Translations under genes and position numbers: made by a program
Notes under the pieces: generated by a model
The model's database searches: none
What the model saw: only the letters and a program-made list of their open reading frames with translations
Told to the model about the DNA's origin: nothing
In this document: positions 48,990 through 58,800 of the stretch, one piece after another
Position numbering within the stretch: the stretch's first letter is position 1
Layout of the letters: every line of letters begins with the position of its first letter
Assembly (NCBI GenBank): GCA_900078375.1
Contig: FLQS01000025.1
Coordinates: 1 to 64,000 of the forward strand
Direction: 5' to 3'
Origin: an uncultured Mycobacterium sp.
GTDB lineage: Bacteria; Actinomycetota; Actinomycetes; Mycobacteriales; Mycobacteriaceae
Length of the DNA: 64,000 nucleotides

Positions 48990-50774
48990 TTACCCCCGTC
49001 CCGTCGCTGTGGCTGCCGCTCGGCGTTCCCGGGCGATCTGCTGCACCGCGCCGAGACCGTTGAGGCCCGGTTTGGCCATGGTCGGCGACTTCGACGCCAG
49101 GTACACCAGCGGCCAGGTCACCAGGAACACCACGACAACGTCGAGGATCGTGGTCAGACCCAACGTGAACGCGAAGCCCTTCACCTGGCCGACGGCCAGG
49201 AAGTACAGCACCGCGGCGGCCAGGAACGTCACCGCGTTGCCGGACAGAATGGTCTTACGGGCACGCGCCCAACCGCGCGGCACCGCCGAGCGGAACGAAC
49301 GCCCTTCGCGGATCTCGTCTTTGATGCGTTCGAAGAACACCACGAACGAGTCGGCGGTCGTGCCGATACCGATGATCAGACCGGCAATACCGGCGAGGTC
49401 GAGGGTGTAGTTGATGTATCTGCCCAGCAGCACCAGGATGCCGAACACCATCGCACCGGAAGCCACCAGCGACAGCGCCGTCAGCAGTCCCAACACGCGG
49501 TAGTAGAGCAGCGAGTACAGCAGCACCAGCGCCAACCCGATCGCACCCGCGACCAGGCCTGCCCTAAGCGATGCCAATCCCAGTGTCGCCGAGACGGTTT
49601 CGGCCTCCGAGGATTCGAACGACAGCGGCAGCGACCCGTATTTGAGGACGTTGGCCAGCTGCTTGGCGCTGTCGGCGGTGAACGGCGGGTTGCCGCCGCT
49701 GATCTGGGTGCGCCCACCAGGAATCGCCTCCCGGATCTGCGGGGCGCTGACCACCTCGGAGTCGAGCGTGAATGCCGTCTGGGTGCCGATGTTGGCGGCG
49801 GTGAAGTCGGCCCAGGTGGTGGCGGCCTCATCCTTGAAGGTCAGGTCGACGACGTAGGCGCCGCTCTGGTTGTCCAGGCCGGACGTCGCGTCCTTGATCT
49901 GGTCGCCGCTGATGATCGACTTGTCCAGCACGTAGATGTACTTGCGGTCCTGAGAGCAAGCCACCAGCGGCAGGTTCGGATCGTCGTTGCCCGCCAGGAT
50001 GTCCGGCTGGTCGCACTTGCTCGCCATGTACTGCACGGCGATCAGCAGCAGGTTCTGGTTGGTGCTCTGGCGCAGTTCCTTTTCGAACTTGATGCGCGCG
50101 GCAAGGTCCTTACGCGGGTCCGGTGGCGGCGCGGGCGCACCTGGGGCAGGCGCTCCTGGCGCGGGTGCGCCGGCGGCCGGGGCCGCAGGCGCAGGCGGCG
50201 CGGGGGTCGGCGAGGGCGCCGGTTCGGCCGGGTATGGCCGCGGCTGCGGTGCGGGGGCCGCCGGGTTGGCGGGCTCGGGCGCGGCAGGCGGTGCGGCCGG
50301 CGCTGGTGCTGGTGCTCCCCCGGGCGCGGGCGCCCCGCCCGGCGGTGCGCCGCTGGCGCCCGCAGCCTGCATCTGCTGCTTGATGGCGTCGATCGGAATC
50401 GGCTGGCCGATCACCGGGCGAATGAACAGCCGGGCGGTCTGACCGAGGTTGCGGGCCTCGTTGCCGTCATTGCCGGGAACGGTGATGACGAGGTTGTCGC
50501 CGTCGATGACGACCTCGGAGCCGGACACACCGAGGCCGTTGACGCGGGCGCCGATGATCTCTTGCGCCTGGTTCAGCGCATCACGGGTGGGCTTGGATCC
50601 GTCCGGGGTGCGCGCGGTCAGCGTGACGCGGGTGCCGCCCTGGAGGTCGATGCCCAGCTTGGGGCTCGATTTCTTGTCTCCGGTGAGGAAGACGAGTAGG
50701 TAGACCCCGATCAGCAGGACCAAGAACAGCGCCAGCCAGCGGTAGGGGTGCACCGGCGCCGAAGACGATGCCAC
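48990..50774 (-). CDS. secD: Protein translocase subunit SecD
   Basis: The 594-residue product has helix 1, the P1 head region (KLGIDLQGGTRVTLTA), a large periplasmic loop, and helices 2-6 with AGLIIGIGTTADSFVVFFERIKDEIREG. An 80-residue Ala/Pro/Gly stretch (about residues 138-220, encoded at 50115-50363) lies inside the periplasmic domain and is far longer than in model SecD proteins. GTG start at 50774 with AGGAGAG 8-9 bases upstream. It partners SecF and YajC, encoded next to it. Confidence 0.97.
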   Translation of the reverse strand: MASSSAPVHPYRWLALFLVLLIGVYLLVFLTGDKKSSPKLGIDLQGGTRVTLTARTPDGSKPTRDALNQAQEIIGARVNGLGVSGSEVVIDGDNLVITVPGNDGNEARNLGQTARLFIRPVIGQPIPIDAIKQQMQAAGASGAPPGGAPAPGGAPAPAPAAPPAAPEPANPAAPAPQPRPYPAEPAPSPTPAPPAPAAPAAGAPAPGAPAPGAPAPPPDPRKDLAARIKFEKELRQSTNQNLLLIAVQYMASKCDQPDILAGNDDPNLPLVACSQDRKYIYVLDKSIISGDQIKDATSGLDNQSGAYVVDLTFKDEAATTWADFTAANIGTQTAFTLDSEVVSAPQIREAIPGGRTQISGGNPPFTADSAKQLANVLKYGSLPLSFESSEAETVSATLGLASLRAGLVAGAIGLALVLLYSLLYYRVLGLLTALSLVASGAMVFGILVLLGRYINYTLDLAGIAGLIIGIGTTADSFVVFFERIKDEIREGRSFRSAVPRGWARARKTILSGNAVTFLAAAVLYFLAVGQVKGFAFTLGLTTILDVVVVFLVTWPLVYLASKSPTMAKPGLNGLGAVQQIARERRAAATATGRG

Positions 50775-50849
50775 GTTGTTGTCTCTCCTAGCTTTCTCGC
50801 TTAGCGGTCCTCTGAGCTCCCGCTAGAGGGTACGTGGTGTGCCTGGCGA

Positions 50850-51194
50850 TCAGTCCTTGGTGAGTCGGTCCGCGTCGCTGCCGGTGATTTCGGTGGCTCC
50901 CGACGCCACGTCATCGGCCTCGTCGTCGTCGGCCACCTCGGGCACGATCCGCTCGCGGACCGCCAGCTTCAGCCAGGTGGTCACGACGCCGGGGGCGATC
51001 TCCAGGTCAACCGTGTCGTCCGTGATCGCGGTGATGGTGGCGTGCAAACCGGAGGTGGTGGTCACCTCGTCGCCGACAGCGAGGGACTCGTGCAGGTCGA
51101 TCGTGGCCTGCATGGCCTTGCGCTGACGCCGGGAGGCGAAATACATGAATGCGCCCATGATGACGATCAGGGGCAGAAATACGAGCAGGTCCAT
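50850..51194 (-). CDS. yajC: Preprotein translocase accessory subunit YajC
   Basis: The 114-residue product has one N-terminal helix (LLVFLPLIVIMGAFMYFASRRQ), then the basic RRQRKAMQATIDLHESLAVGDEVTT segment that defines YajC, and an acidic C-terminal tail. It binds the SecD-SecF complex. It is first in the yajC-secD-secF order and lies 75 bp upstream of secD. The divergent nitroreductase gene begins 131 bp away. Confidence 0.95.
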   Translation of the reverse strand: MDLLVFLPLIVIMGAFMYFASRRQRKAMQATIDLHESLAVGDEVTTTSGLHATITAITDDTVDLEIAPGVVTTWLKLAVRERIVPEVADDDEADDVASGATEITGSDADRLTKD

Positions 51195-51325
51195 GGCGGC
51201 ACGATTCTTTCGTATCGGGTGCTGGGTCAGCGCTCCGCGACCATCCGGTCACGCGCTTCATAGCTGCCCAGTCTGCCATTGTCTTGGTTCGACTCCGACC
51301 GGCACCGTCGATGGAAGATGGTCAG

Positions 51326-52006
51326 ATGGACCTGATCGACACGTTGCGCAGCACCGGCTCGGTGCGCGACTTCACTGATGAGCCGGTCGACGACGCGGTG
51401 CTGGGCCGCATTCTGGACACCGCGCGTTTTGCCCCCAGCGGGGCCAATGCGCAGGCCTGGCGGGTGGTGGTAGTCAAGGACCGCGCGATTCGGACCCGCC
51501 TGCGCGACCTCTATCTGCCACCGTGGGCGGACTATCTGACGTTGACGGCCGCCGGGCTCCGGCCGTGGTCGCCGGTCAACAACCGCGACGCAGAGGCGGC
51601 CGCGCTGGCCGCGGGAACAGATGCCACGGTCGGCGGAATGGCCGCGCACCTCGACGAGGTCCCGGTGCTGCTGGCGGTGTTCGCCGATCTGTCCCAACTG
51701 GCCGCCGTGGATCGAGACCTCGACCGCTACTCGCTGGCCGGCGGCGCGTCGGTCTACCCGTTCGCGTGGAGCATCCTGCTGGCCGCGCGGGCCGAAGGCC
51801 TCGGCGGTGTGCTGACGACGATGCTCATCCGGGCTGAAGACGAGGTGAAGCGGCTGCTGGGCGCCGAAGATCCGCTGGTGCTGGCGGCGGTGATCGCGCT
51901 CGGCCACCCGGTTCGCCAGCCCCGCCGGCTCACTCGCCAACCCGTCGAATCGTTCACCACCGTCGACCGGGTCGACGGTTCGCCCTTCTTTCCCGACTCC
52001 CGCTAG
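51326..52006 (+). CDS. Nitroreductase-family FMN oxidoreductase
   Basis: The 226-residue product opens TLRSTGSVRDFTDEPVDDAV, with RFAPSGANAQAWRVVVVKD, the standard FMN-binding start of the nitroreductase family. A later PFAWSILLAARAEGLGGVLTTM segment contributes to the flavin pocket at the dimer interface. It reduces nitro or quinone-type compounds with NAD(P)H; the natural substrate is unknown. ATG 51326 is chosen because GGAAGATGG precedes it; ATG 51311 would add five residues. It diverges from yajC. Confidence 0.88.
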   Translation: MDLIDTLRSTGSVRDFTDEPVDDAVLGRILDTARFAPSGANAQAWRVVVVKDRAIRTRLRDLYLPPWADYLTLTAAGLRPWSPVNNRDAEAAALAAGTDATVGGMAAHLDEVPVLLAVFADLSQLAAVDRDLDRYSLAGGASVYPFAWSILLAARAEGLGGVLTTMLIRAEDEVKRLLGAEDPLVLAAVIALGHPVRQPRRLTRQPVESFTTVDRVDGSPFFPDSR

Positions 52007-52016
52007 ACAGCCAACC

Positions 52017-52052
52017 GATTACGTCGATTTCGTCTCTCCTCACGACGTAATC
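52017..52052. promoter_or_regulatory. Inverted repeat upstream of gabT
   Basis: GATTACGTCG (52017-52026) and CGACGTAATC (52043-52052) are perfect 10-bp inverted arms 26 bp apart centre to centre. They lie about 110 bp before the gabT start. They could be a dimeric regulator site for the gabT-dehydrogenase operon, or a weak terminator for the nitroreductase gene, whose stop lies 10 bp upstream. The spacing of over two helical turns favours a protein site. Confidence 0.4.
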
Positions 52053-52161
52053 CACCATTGATCACGCCCTCGAACCGGGTTTTCAGTTGCGTCGCGCGGT
52101 CGCCCGACTAGGCTCGGATGGCCCGCTTCGTGCAGTGCCGCCTTCGTCTAGGAGAACAGAA

Positions 52162-53502
52162 GTGACCACCCTCGAGCAGAGCCGCAAGCTCGTCACCGAC
52201 ATCCCCGGCCCCGCGTCCCTCGAGCTGTCCAAACGCCGGGTCGCCGCGGTGTCGCACGGTGTCGGTGTCACGATGCCGATCTACGCCGCGCGCGCCGGCG
52301 GCGGCATCATCGAGGACGTCGACGGCAACCGGCTGATCGACCTGGGTTCCGGGATCGCGGTGACGACGATCGGCAATTCCTCGCCGCGGGTGGTCGAGGC
52401 GGTGCGCGCGCAGGTCGCCGACTTCACCCACACCTGCTTCATGGTGACGCCGTACGAGGAGTACATCGCTGTCGCCGAGCACCTCAACCGCCTCACTCCC
52501 GGCTCCTATGAGAAGCGCTCGGCGCTGTTCAATTCCGGGGCAGAAGCGGTGGAAAACGCGATCAAGATCGCGCGCGCCTACACCCGCAAGACCGCGGTGG
52601 TGGCCTTCGATCACGCCTACCACGGGCGCACCAACCTGACGATGGCGCTGACCGCCAAGTCGATGCCCTACAAGAGCGGCTTCGGGCCGTTCGCGCCGGA
52701 GGTCTACCGCGCCCCGATGTCGTACCCCTATCGCGACGGCCTGATCGACAAGGAGTGGGCCACCGACGGTGAATTGGCCGCCGAGCGGGCACTGACCGTG
52801 ATCGACAAGCAGATCGGGGCGGCCAACCTCGCCGCCGTCGTCATCGAGCCGATCCAGGGCGAGGGCGGCTTCATCGTCCCCGCGCCCGGGTTCCTGCCGA
52901 CGCTGCGGGCCTGGTGCTCCGACAACAACGTCGTGTTCATCGCCGACGAGGTGCAGACCGGTTTCGCTCGCACCGGCGCGATGTTCGCCTGCGAAGACGA
53001 GGGCATCGAGCCGGACCTGATCGTGACCGCGAAGGGCATTGCCGACGGCCTGCCGCTGGCGGCGGTGACTGGCCGCGCCGAAGTCATGGACGCCCCACAC
53101 GTGAGCGGCCTCGGCGGCACGTACGGCGGTAACCCGGTGGCCTGCGCAGCCGCGCTGGCCACCATCGAGACCATCGAGCTCGACGGGCTGGTGGCACGGG
53201 CCAAGCAGATCGAAGCGGTGATGAAGGACAAGCTCGGCCGGATACAGGCCGACGACGACCGCATCGGCGATGTCCGTGGTCGCGGCGCGATGATCGCCGT
53301 CGAACTGGTGAAATCCGGTACCGGCGAACCGGATCCGGACCTCACCAAAACTCTGGCGGCCAAAGCTCATGCCCAGGGCGTGCTGGTGTTGACCTGTGGC
53401 ACCTTCGGCAACGTGCTGCGCTTCCTGCCGCCGTTGACGATCAGCGACGAGCTGCTGCTCGAAGGACTCGGAGTGCTGGCCGCGATCCTCGCCGATCTCT
53501 GA
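52162..53502 (+). CDS. gabT: 4-aminobutyrate aminotransferase
   Basis: The 446-residue class III PLP aminotransferase has LFNSGAEAVENAIKIARAYT, the PLP aspartate in VVFIADEVQTGFARTG, the catalytic lysine in IVTAKGIADGLPLA, and GTYGGNPVACAAALATIE. It converts 4-aminobutyrate and 2-oxoglutarate to succinate semialdehyde and glutamate, or acts on related omega-amino acids. GTG 52162 has AGGAG upstream. It is followed after 5 bp by an aldehyde dehydrogenase gene in one operon. It corresponds to Rv2589. Confidence 0.93.
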   Translation: MTTLEQSRKLVTDIPGPASLELSKRRVAAVSHGVGVTMPIYAARAGGGIIEDVDGNRLIDLGSGIAVTTIGNSSPRVVEAVRAQVADFTHTCFMVTPYEEYIAVAEHLNRLTPGSYEKRSALFNSGAEAVENAIKIARAYTRKTAVVAFDHAYHGRTNLTMALTAKSMPYKSGFGPFAPEVYRAPMSYPYRDGLIDKEWATDGELAAERALTVIDKQIGAANLAAVVIEPIQGEGGFIVPAPGFLPTLRAWCSDNNVVFIADEVQTGFARTGAMFACEDEGIEPDLIVTAKGIADGLPLAAVTGRAEVMDAPHVSGLGGTYGGNPVACAAALATIETIELDGLVARAKQIEAVMKDKLGRIQADDDRIGDVRGRGAMIAVELVKSGTGEPDPDLTKTLAAKAHAQGVLVLTCGTFGNVLRFLPPLTISDELLLEGLGVLAAILADL

Positions 53503-53507
53503 GGCGG

Positions 53508-54944
53508 ATGATGACCACCGTCGAGAACTTCATCAACGGCGAGCTCGTCGACTCGGTCAGCGGCGGCACCATGCCGATCGTCGACCCGTCGACCGGTGAA
53601 AAGTATGGCACCGCACCGATTTCCAACGAGCAGGACATCGACAACGCGTATGGGGCCGCCGCTGCGGCGTTCGCCGACTGGAAACGCACCACGCCGTCGC
53701 ATCGGCAGAAGGCGCTGCTGGGTTTCGCCGACGACGTCGAGAAAGCGGCCGCCGACCTGGTGGCCGCCGAAGGCCGCAACACCGGCAAGCCCAACCATGT
53801 GACGGCGGCCGAGGAGATTCCTCCGATGGTCGACCAGATCCGGTTCTTCGCCGGTGCGGCAAGGATTTTGGAGGGCAAGTCGGCCGGTGAATACCTGGCC
53901 GATCACACGTCGTGGATCCGCCGCGAGCCGGTCGGGGTGATCGGCCAGGTCGCCCCGTGGAATTACCCGATGATGATGGCGATCTGGAAGTTCTGTCCGG
54001 CCATCGCCGCGGGCAACACCGTCGTGCTCAAGCCCAGCGACACCACACCGGTGACCACCGTGATGCTGGCGGAGATCGCCGCCAAGCACTTCGGGCCCGG
54101 CGTTCTCAACGTCGTGTGCGGCGACCGGGTGACCGGCGCCGCGGTCGTCGCGCACCCGACCCCGCAGATGGTGTCGATCACCGGGTCGGTCGCCGCCGGC
54201 CGCGCGGTCGCGGTCAGCGCGGGTGGACATCTCAAGCGCACTCACCTCGAGCTGGGCGGCAAGGCACCGGTGATCGTGTTCGACGACGCCGATATCGCCA
54301 CCGCCGCAGCGGGAATCGCGACCGCCGGCTACTTCAACGCCGGGCAGGACTGCACCGCGGCCACCCGGGTGCTGGCTCGCGCCGGCGTCGCCGAAGAACT
54401 GACCGCCGCACTGGCCGAACAGGCCAAGGGCGCGGCCACCACCTTCGGCCGCCCGGCCGACGATCAGGACGCCTGGGTGCCGCCGGTCAACAACCCCAAC
54501 CAGCTCGACCGGGTGCTCGGCTTCCTGGCCGACGTGCCGTCGCACGCGACGGTCGCCGCCGGCGGAAACCGTCAGGGCAACAAGGGTTTCTACGTCGAGC
54601 CGACCGTGATCGGTGGTCTGCGCCAGGATGACCGGCAGGTCCAGGAGGAGATCTTCGGGCCGGTCATCACCGTGCAGTCGTTCGCTGACGAGGACGAGGC
54701 GATCCGCTGGGCCAACGGCACCGAGTACGGGCTGGCGTCCTCGGTGTGGACCAAGGACGTCTCCCGCGCGATCCGGGTGTCCAATGCGCTCGACTTCGGC
54801 TGCGTCTGGATCAACACCCATATCCCGCTGGTCGCCGAGATGCCGCACGGCGGCTACAAGGCTTCAGGGCATGGCAAGGATCTGTCGATGTACGGCTTCG
54901 AGGACTACACCCGCATCAAGCACGTGATGGCCTACACCGGCTGA
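53508..54944 (+). CDS. Gamma-aminobutyraldehyde-type dehydrogenase
   Basis: The 478-residue NAD-dependent aldehyde dehydrogenase has GVIGQVAPWNYPMMMAIWK, the glutamate motif HLELGGKAPVIVF and the catalytic-cysteine segment FNAGQDCTAATR, then EIFGPVITVQSF. It resembles aminobutyraldehyde/betaine-aldehyde dehydrogenases (PatD/YdcW-like) more than succinate-semialdehyde dehydrogenases. That would place it one step before GabT in putrescine catabolism: aminobutyraldehyde to 4-aminobutyrate, then GabT. The close spacing supports that reading. Substrate assignment is inferred. Confidence 0.9.
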   Translation: MMTTVENFINGELVDSVSGGTMPIVDPSTGEKYGTAPISNEQDIDNAYGAAAAAFADWKRTTPSHRQKALLGFADDVEKAAADLVAAEGRNTGKPNHVTAAEEIPPMVDQIRFFAGAARILEGKSAGEYLADHTSWIRREPVGVIGQVAPWNYPMMMAIWKFCPAIAAGNTVVLKPSDTTPVTTVMLAEIAAKHFGPGVLNVVCGDRVTGAAVVAHPTPQMVSITGSVAAGRAVAVSAGGHLKRTHLELGGKAPVIVFDDADIATAAAGIATAGYFNAGQDCTAATRVLARAGVAEELTAALAEQAKGAATTFGRPADDQDAWVPPVNNPNQLDRVLGFLADVPSHATVAAGGNRQGNKGFYVEPTVIGGLRQDDRQVQEEIFGPVITVQSFADEDEAIRWANGTEYGLASSVWTKDVSRAIRVSNALDFGCVWINTHIPLVAEMPHGGYKASGHGKDLSMYGFEDYTRIKHVMAYTG

Positions 54945-54969
54945 GCGCGAGTGTGCTCAACAACAACTC

Positions 54970-55635
54970 TCAGTGCGCGACGGGTGTCCGGCGCGACCCG
55001 CCGAACATGTGTCGCCACCCGCGATGCCGGTGCTCGTCATCGACTTCGTCCAGGGGGCGATGGCGCCGCGGCGCCTCGATGACCGTTGTCGCGGCCGTAT
55101 CATGCTCGGCGACAAGGGGTTCGGAAACCGCGGGCCGCTGCGCGTAACGAACGTCACGCAGGCTGCGCACCGACACCCGGCCCAGCGCCATCGCCCCGAA
55201 GAAGATGATCAGGGCGCCCAAGCCGGTGAAGAAGCCCAGCTCGATCGCCAACTGTCCGGCAGTGGTGTTGGACACCGGCGAGCCAAAGTCCAGCTGCAAC
55301 GGGCTGGCGAAGAGCCGCCCCACCACGAACCAGGTGCCCGCGACGACCGCGAGCCAGCCGCCGAACATGGCAGTCGCCCGATTGCGTGACATGAGTAACA
55401 GCACGCCGCCCAGCACCGTCACCGCACCGGGGAGAACCTCCAGCCAGCCGCGCGCCGAGGTCCACGTCCACGCGAAACCGGGGTCGTAGGCGAAGTTGAA
55501 GTACGGCCCAACAAACGGAATCAGCGCGCCCCACGCACCCAACAGGATGAGCAGGAAACCGCTTGCCGCACCACGGCTGCGCGCGATCTCCATCCGGCCC
55601 ACACCAGTATCGATGCGGGAATCTACGTCTTTCAT
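54970..55635 (-). CDS. Four-helix membrane protein of unknown function
   Basis: The 221-residue product has four predicted membrane helices (about residues 25-45, 70-90, 95-112, 130-152). An Arg/His/Glu-rich cytoplasmic tail of some 70 residues follows, containing HRPLDEVDDEHRHRGW. The loop after helix 1 contains the aromatic FNFAYDPGFAWTWTSARGW motif. No family is named with confidence. It is read opposite to both neighbours and starts 220 bp before car on the other strand; GGAGGCG precedes the ATG. Confidence 0.72.
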   Translation of the reverse strand: MKDVDSRIDTGVGRMEIARSRGAASGFLLILLGAWGALIPFVGPYFNFAYDPGFAWTWTSARGWLEVLPGAVTVLGGVLLLMSRNRATAMFGGWLAVVAGTWFVVGRLFASPLQLDFGSPVSNTTAGQLAIELGFFTGLGALIIFFGAMALGRVSVRSLRDVRYAQRPAVSEPLVAEHDTAATTVIEAPRRHRPLDEVDDEHRHRGWRHMFGGSRRTPVAH

Positions 55636-55767
55636 GACGCCTCCTTGCCTCAGGGGTTATCCCCGTGATGAGGCACGGGTACCCCTGCGGCGAGAGCCTC
55701 TAACAGGGTCCATCACAGACAACGGAGAGCAAGTTCACAGCCATATCCGAGCGTCAGCGGGGAATAC

Positions 55768-55790
55768 CGTTAGCTTTGCTAACGTAGTTT
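55768..55790 (+). promoter_or_regulatory. Car promoter with 17-bp operator palindrome
   Basis: CGTTAGCTTTGCTAACG (55768-55784) has perfect 7-bp arms around a 3-base centre. A TAGTTT -10-like hexamer follows directly at 55785-55790, putting the palindrome in the promoter spacer, where a bound repressor would block RNA polymerase. The car ATG is 65 bp further on. Confidence 0.5.
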
Positions 55791-55855
55791 TGATTGGGCG
55801 CAACGAAGCGCCCCCACTCTTTCTCGTTTCTCTAGCTTGTTAATGGAGTTCCGTC

Positions 55856-58800
55856 ATGTCGACTGATACTCGCGAAGCCCGGTTCGAGCAGCGCGTCGCA
55901 GGCCTCTACGCGACCGACCCGCAGTTCACCGCCGCCACGCCCGATCCCACCGTCACCGCGGCCGCCGCCCAACCGGGCCTGAGCCTGCCCCAGATCATCA
56001 AGACCGTCTTCGACGGCTACGCCGACCGCCCCGCGGTCGGCCAGCGTGTCGTGCGGTTCGTCGAGGACCCACAGACGCATCGCACCACCGCCGAGCTGGT
56101 GGCCCAGTTCGAAACCATCACCTACCGCGAGCTCTGGGACCGCGTGCAGGCGGTCGCCGGCGCCTGGTCCGGCCGCGCCGTCCACACCGGTGACCGGGTG
56201 GCCATCCTGGGCTTCACCAGCGTCGACTACACCACCATCGACCTCGCACTGACCCAATTGGGTGCGGTGTCCGTGCCGCTGCAGTCCAGCGCCGGCGCCA
56301 CCCAGCTGCAACCGATCGTCACCGAGACCGCACCGACGGTGATCGCATCGAGCATCGACAATCTTGACGACGCCGTCGACCTCGTGCTCGCCGGGCCGGC
56401 ACCGAAACTGTTGGTGGTCTTCGACGTCCGGTCCGAGGTCGACGATCAGCGCGAGTCGCTGGCCGCCGCCCGGGACCGGCTGGCCGGCACCCAGGTCACG
56501 GTGACCACCCTCGCTGACGAAATCGCCTATGGCACCGGCCGTTCGGTCGAGCCGGCCGCAACCACCGACGCCGACCCGCTGGCCCTGCTGATCTACACCT
56601 CCGGTAGCACCGGCGCCCCGAAGGGCGCCATCTACCCTGCTCAGAAGGTCGCCGACATGTGGGGTGCCGCGGCCGCGCACTGGGATGACCGCCTCGGCGG
56701 GTACCCGGCGATCGTGCTGAGCTTCATGCCGATGAGCCACGTGATGGGCCGCGGCGCGCTCTACGGCACGCTGAGCACCGGTGGCACAGTCTATTTCGCC
56801 GCCCGCCCCGACTTGTCGACGTTCCTCGAAGACCTGGCGCTGACCCGCCCTACCCAGCTGAATCTGGTTCCGCGGGTGTGGGACATGATCCACCAAGAGG
56901 TGCAAAGCCAGGTCGACCGGCAATCGGCTGAGGAGGCGCAGGTGCTGGCCGAACAGCGCAACAGCCTGCTGGGCGGCCGGTTCGTCTCGGTGATGACCGG
57001 CTCGGCCCCGATCGCGCCCGAACTCAAGGCGTGGGTCGAGAGATTCCTGGACATGCACCTGATCGAGGGGTACGGCTCCACCGAAGCGGGTGCGGTGTTC
57101 GTCGACGGCGTGGTGCGCCGTCCCCCGGTCACCGACTACAAGCTGGTCGACGTTCCCGACCTGGGCTACTTCGGCACCGACCTACCGCATCCGCGCGGTG
57201 AGCTGCTGGTCAAGACAACGCAGCTGTTCCCGGGCTACTACAAGCGTCCTGACGTGACCGCCGCGATGTTCGACGAGGACGGGTTCTATCGCACCGGCGA
57301 CATCGTCGCCGAGACCGCCCCCGATCATCTGCGATACGTCGACCGGCGCAACAATGTCCTCAAACTCTCCCAGGGCGAGTTCGTCACGGTGTCGAAGCTG
57401 GAAGCCGCCTTCCTGGGCAGCCCGCTGGTGCACCAGATCTACTTGTACGGCAACAGCGCCCGGCCCTACCTGCTGGCCGTCGTCGTGCCCACCGCCGAGG
57501 TCGCGGCCGGGCACGATGCGGCGGAGCTCAAGTCACTGATCGGTGAATCGCTCCAGGACGTGGCGCGCACCACCGGCTTGCAGTCCTACGAGATCCCGCG
57601 CGACTTCCTCATCGAGACAACGCCTTTCACCGTCGAGAACGGCCTGCTGACCGGCATCCGCAAGCTCGCGTGGCCGCGGCTGAAGGAACGGTACGGTTCT
57701 GCACTGGAACAGCTCTACGCCGACCTGGCCGACGGGCAGGCCGACGAGCTGCGCGCACTTCGGCAGAGCGGCGCCGACGCCCCAGCCCTGGCGACCATCA
57801 CCCGTGCGGCCGGCGCACTGCTGGGCGCCGCGGCCGCTGACCTTGCGCCCGACGCCCACTTCACCGATCTGGGCGGAGATTCGCTGTCAGCGTTGACATT
57901 CGCCAACCTGCTCAACGAGATCTTCGAGATCGAGGTGCCGGTGGGCGTCATCGTCAGCCCGGCCAACGACCTGCAGGCGATCGCCGGTTACATCGAAGCC
58001 GAACGGAGCTCGGGGAGCAAGCGACCGACATTCGCCTCGGTTCACGGTGCCGGTGCTACCGAAGCCCACGCCAGCGATCTGACGCTAGACCGCTTCATCG
58101 ATGCCGCGACACTGGCCGCCGCGCCGCACCTGCCTGGCCCGAGCAGCGAAATCCGCACCGTACTGCTCACCGGCGCAACCGGATTCCTGGGCCGTTATCT
58201 GGCCCTGGAATGGCTGGAACGGATGAGTCTGGTCGGCGGCAAGGTCATCGCCCTGGTGCGCGCCCGCAACGATGATGAGGCGAGGGTCCGCCTCGACGCC
58301 ACCTTCGACAGCGGGGATCCCAAGCTGCTGGCGCACTTTTCCGAACTGGCCGCAGGGCATCTCGAGGTCATCGCCGGTGACAAGGGCGAGGAAAACCTCG
58401 GCCTGGATGCCCAGACATGGCAGCGGCTGGCCGATACCGTCGATCTGATCGTCGATCCTGCCGCCCTGGTCAATCACGTTCTTCCATATCGGGAGTTGTT
58501 CGGCCCCAACGCTGTTGGCACCGCTGAGCTGATCCGGATCGCGCTGACCACCAAGGTGAAGCCGTTCGTCTATGTCTCGACGATCGGCGTCGGCGCCGGT
58601 ATCACGCCGGGACAGTTCGTCGAGGACGGCGATATCCGCTCGATCAGCCCCACCAGGGCGGTCGACGACTCCTACGCCAACGGTTACGGCAACAGCAAGT
58701 GGGCCGGCGAAGTGCTGCTGCGCGAGGCCAACGACCTGTGCGGCCTTCCCGTTTCGGTGTTCCGCTGCGACATGATCCTGGCCGACACCACCTACGGCGG

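Noticed and set aside
48921..50699. 592-codon plus-strand open frame over secD
   Set aside because: It is antisense to secD; its apparent Arg/Gly-rich tract is only the complement of the SecD Ala/Pro insertion.
55646..55675. Stem TGCCTCA ... TGAGGCA with inner GGGG/CCCC as a riboswitch or terminator
   Set aside because: The stem is broken by unpaired bases and no known riboswitch core is visible; I could not support a function.
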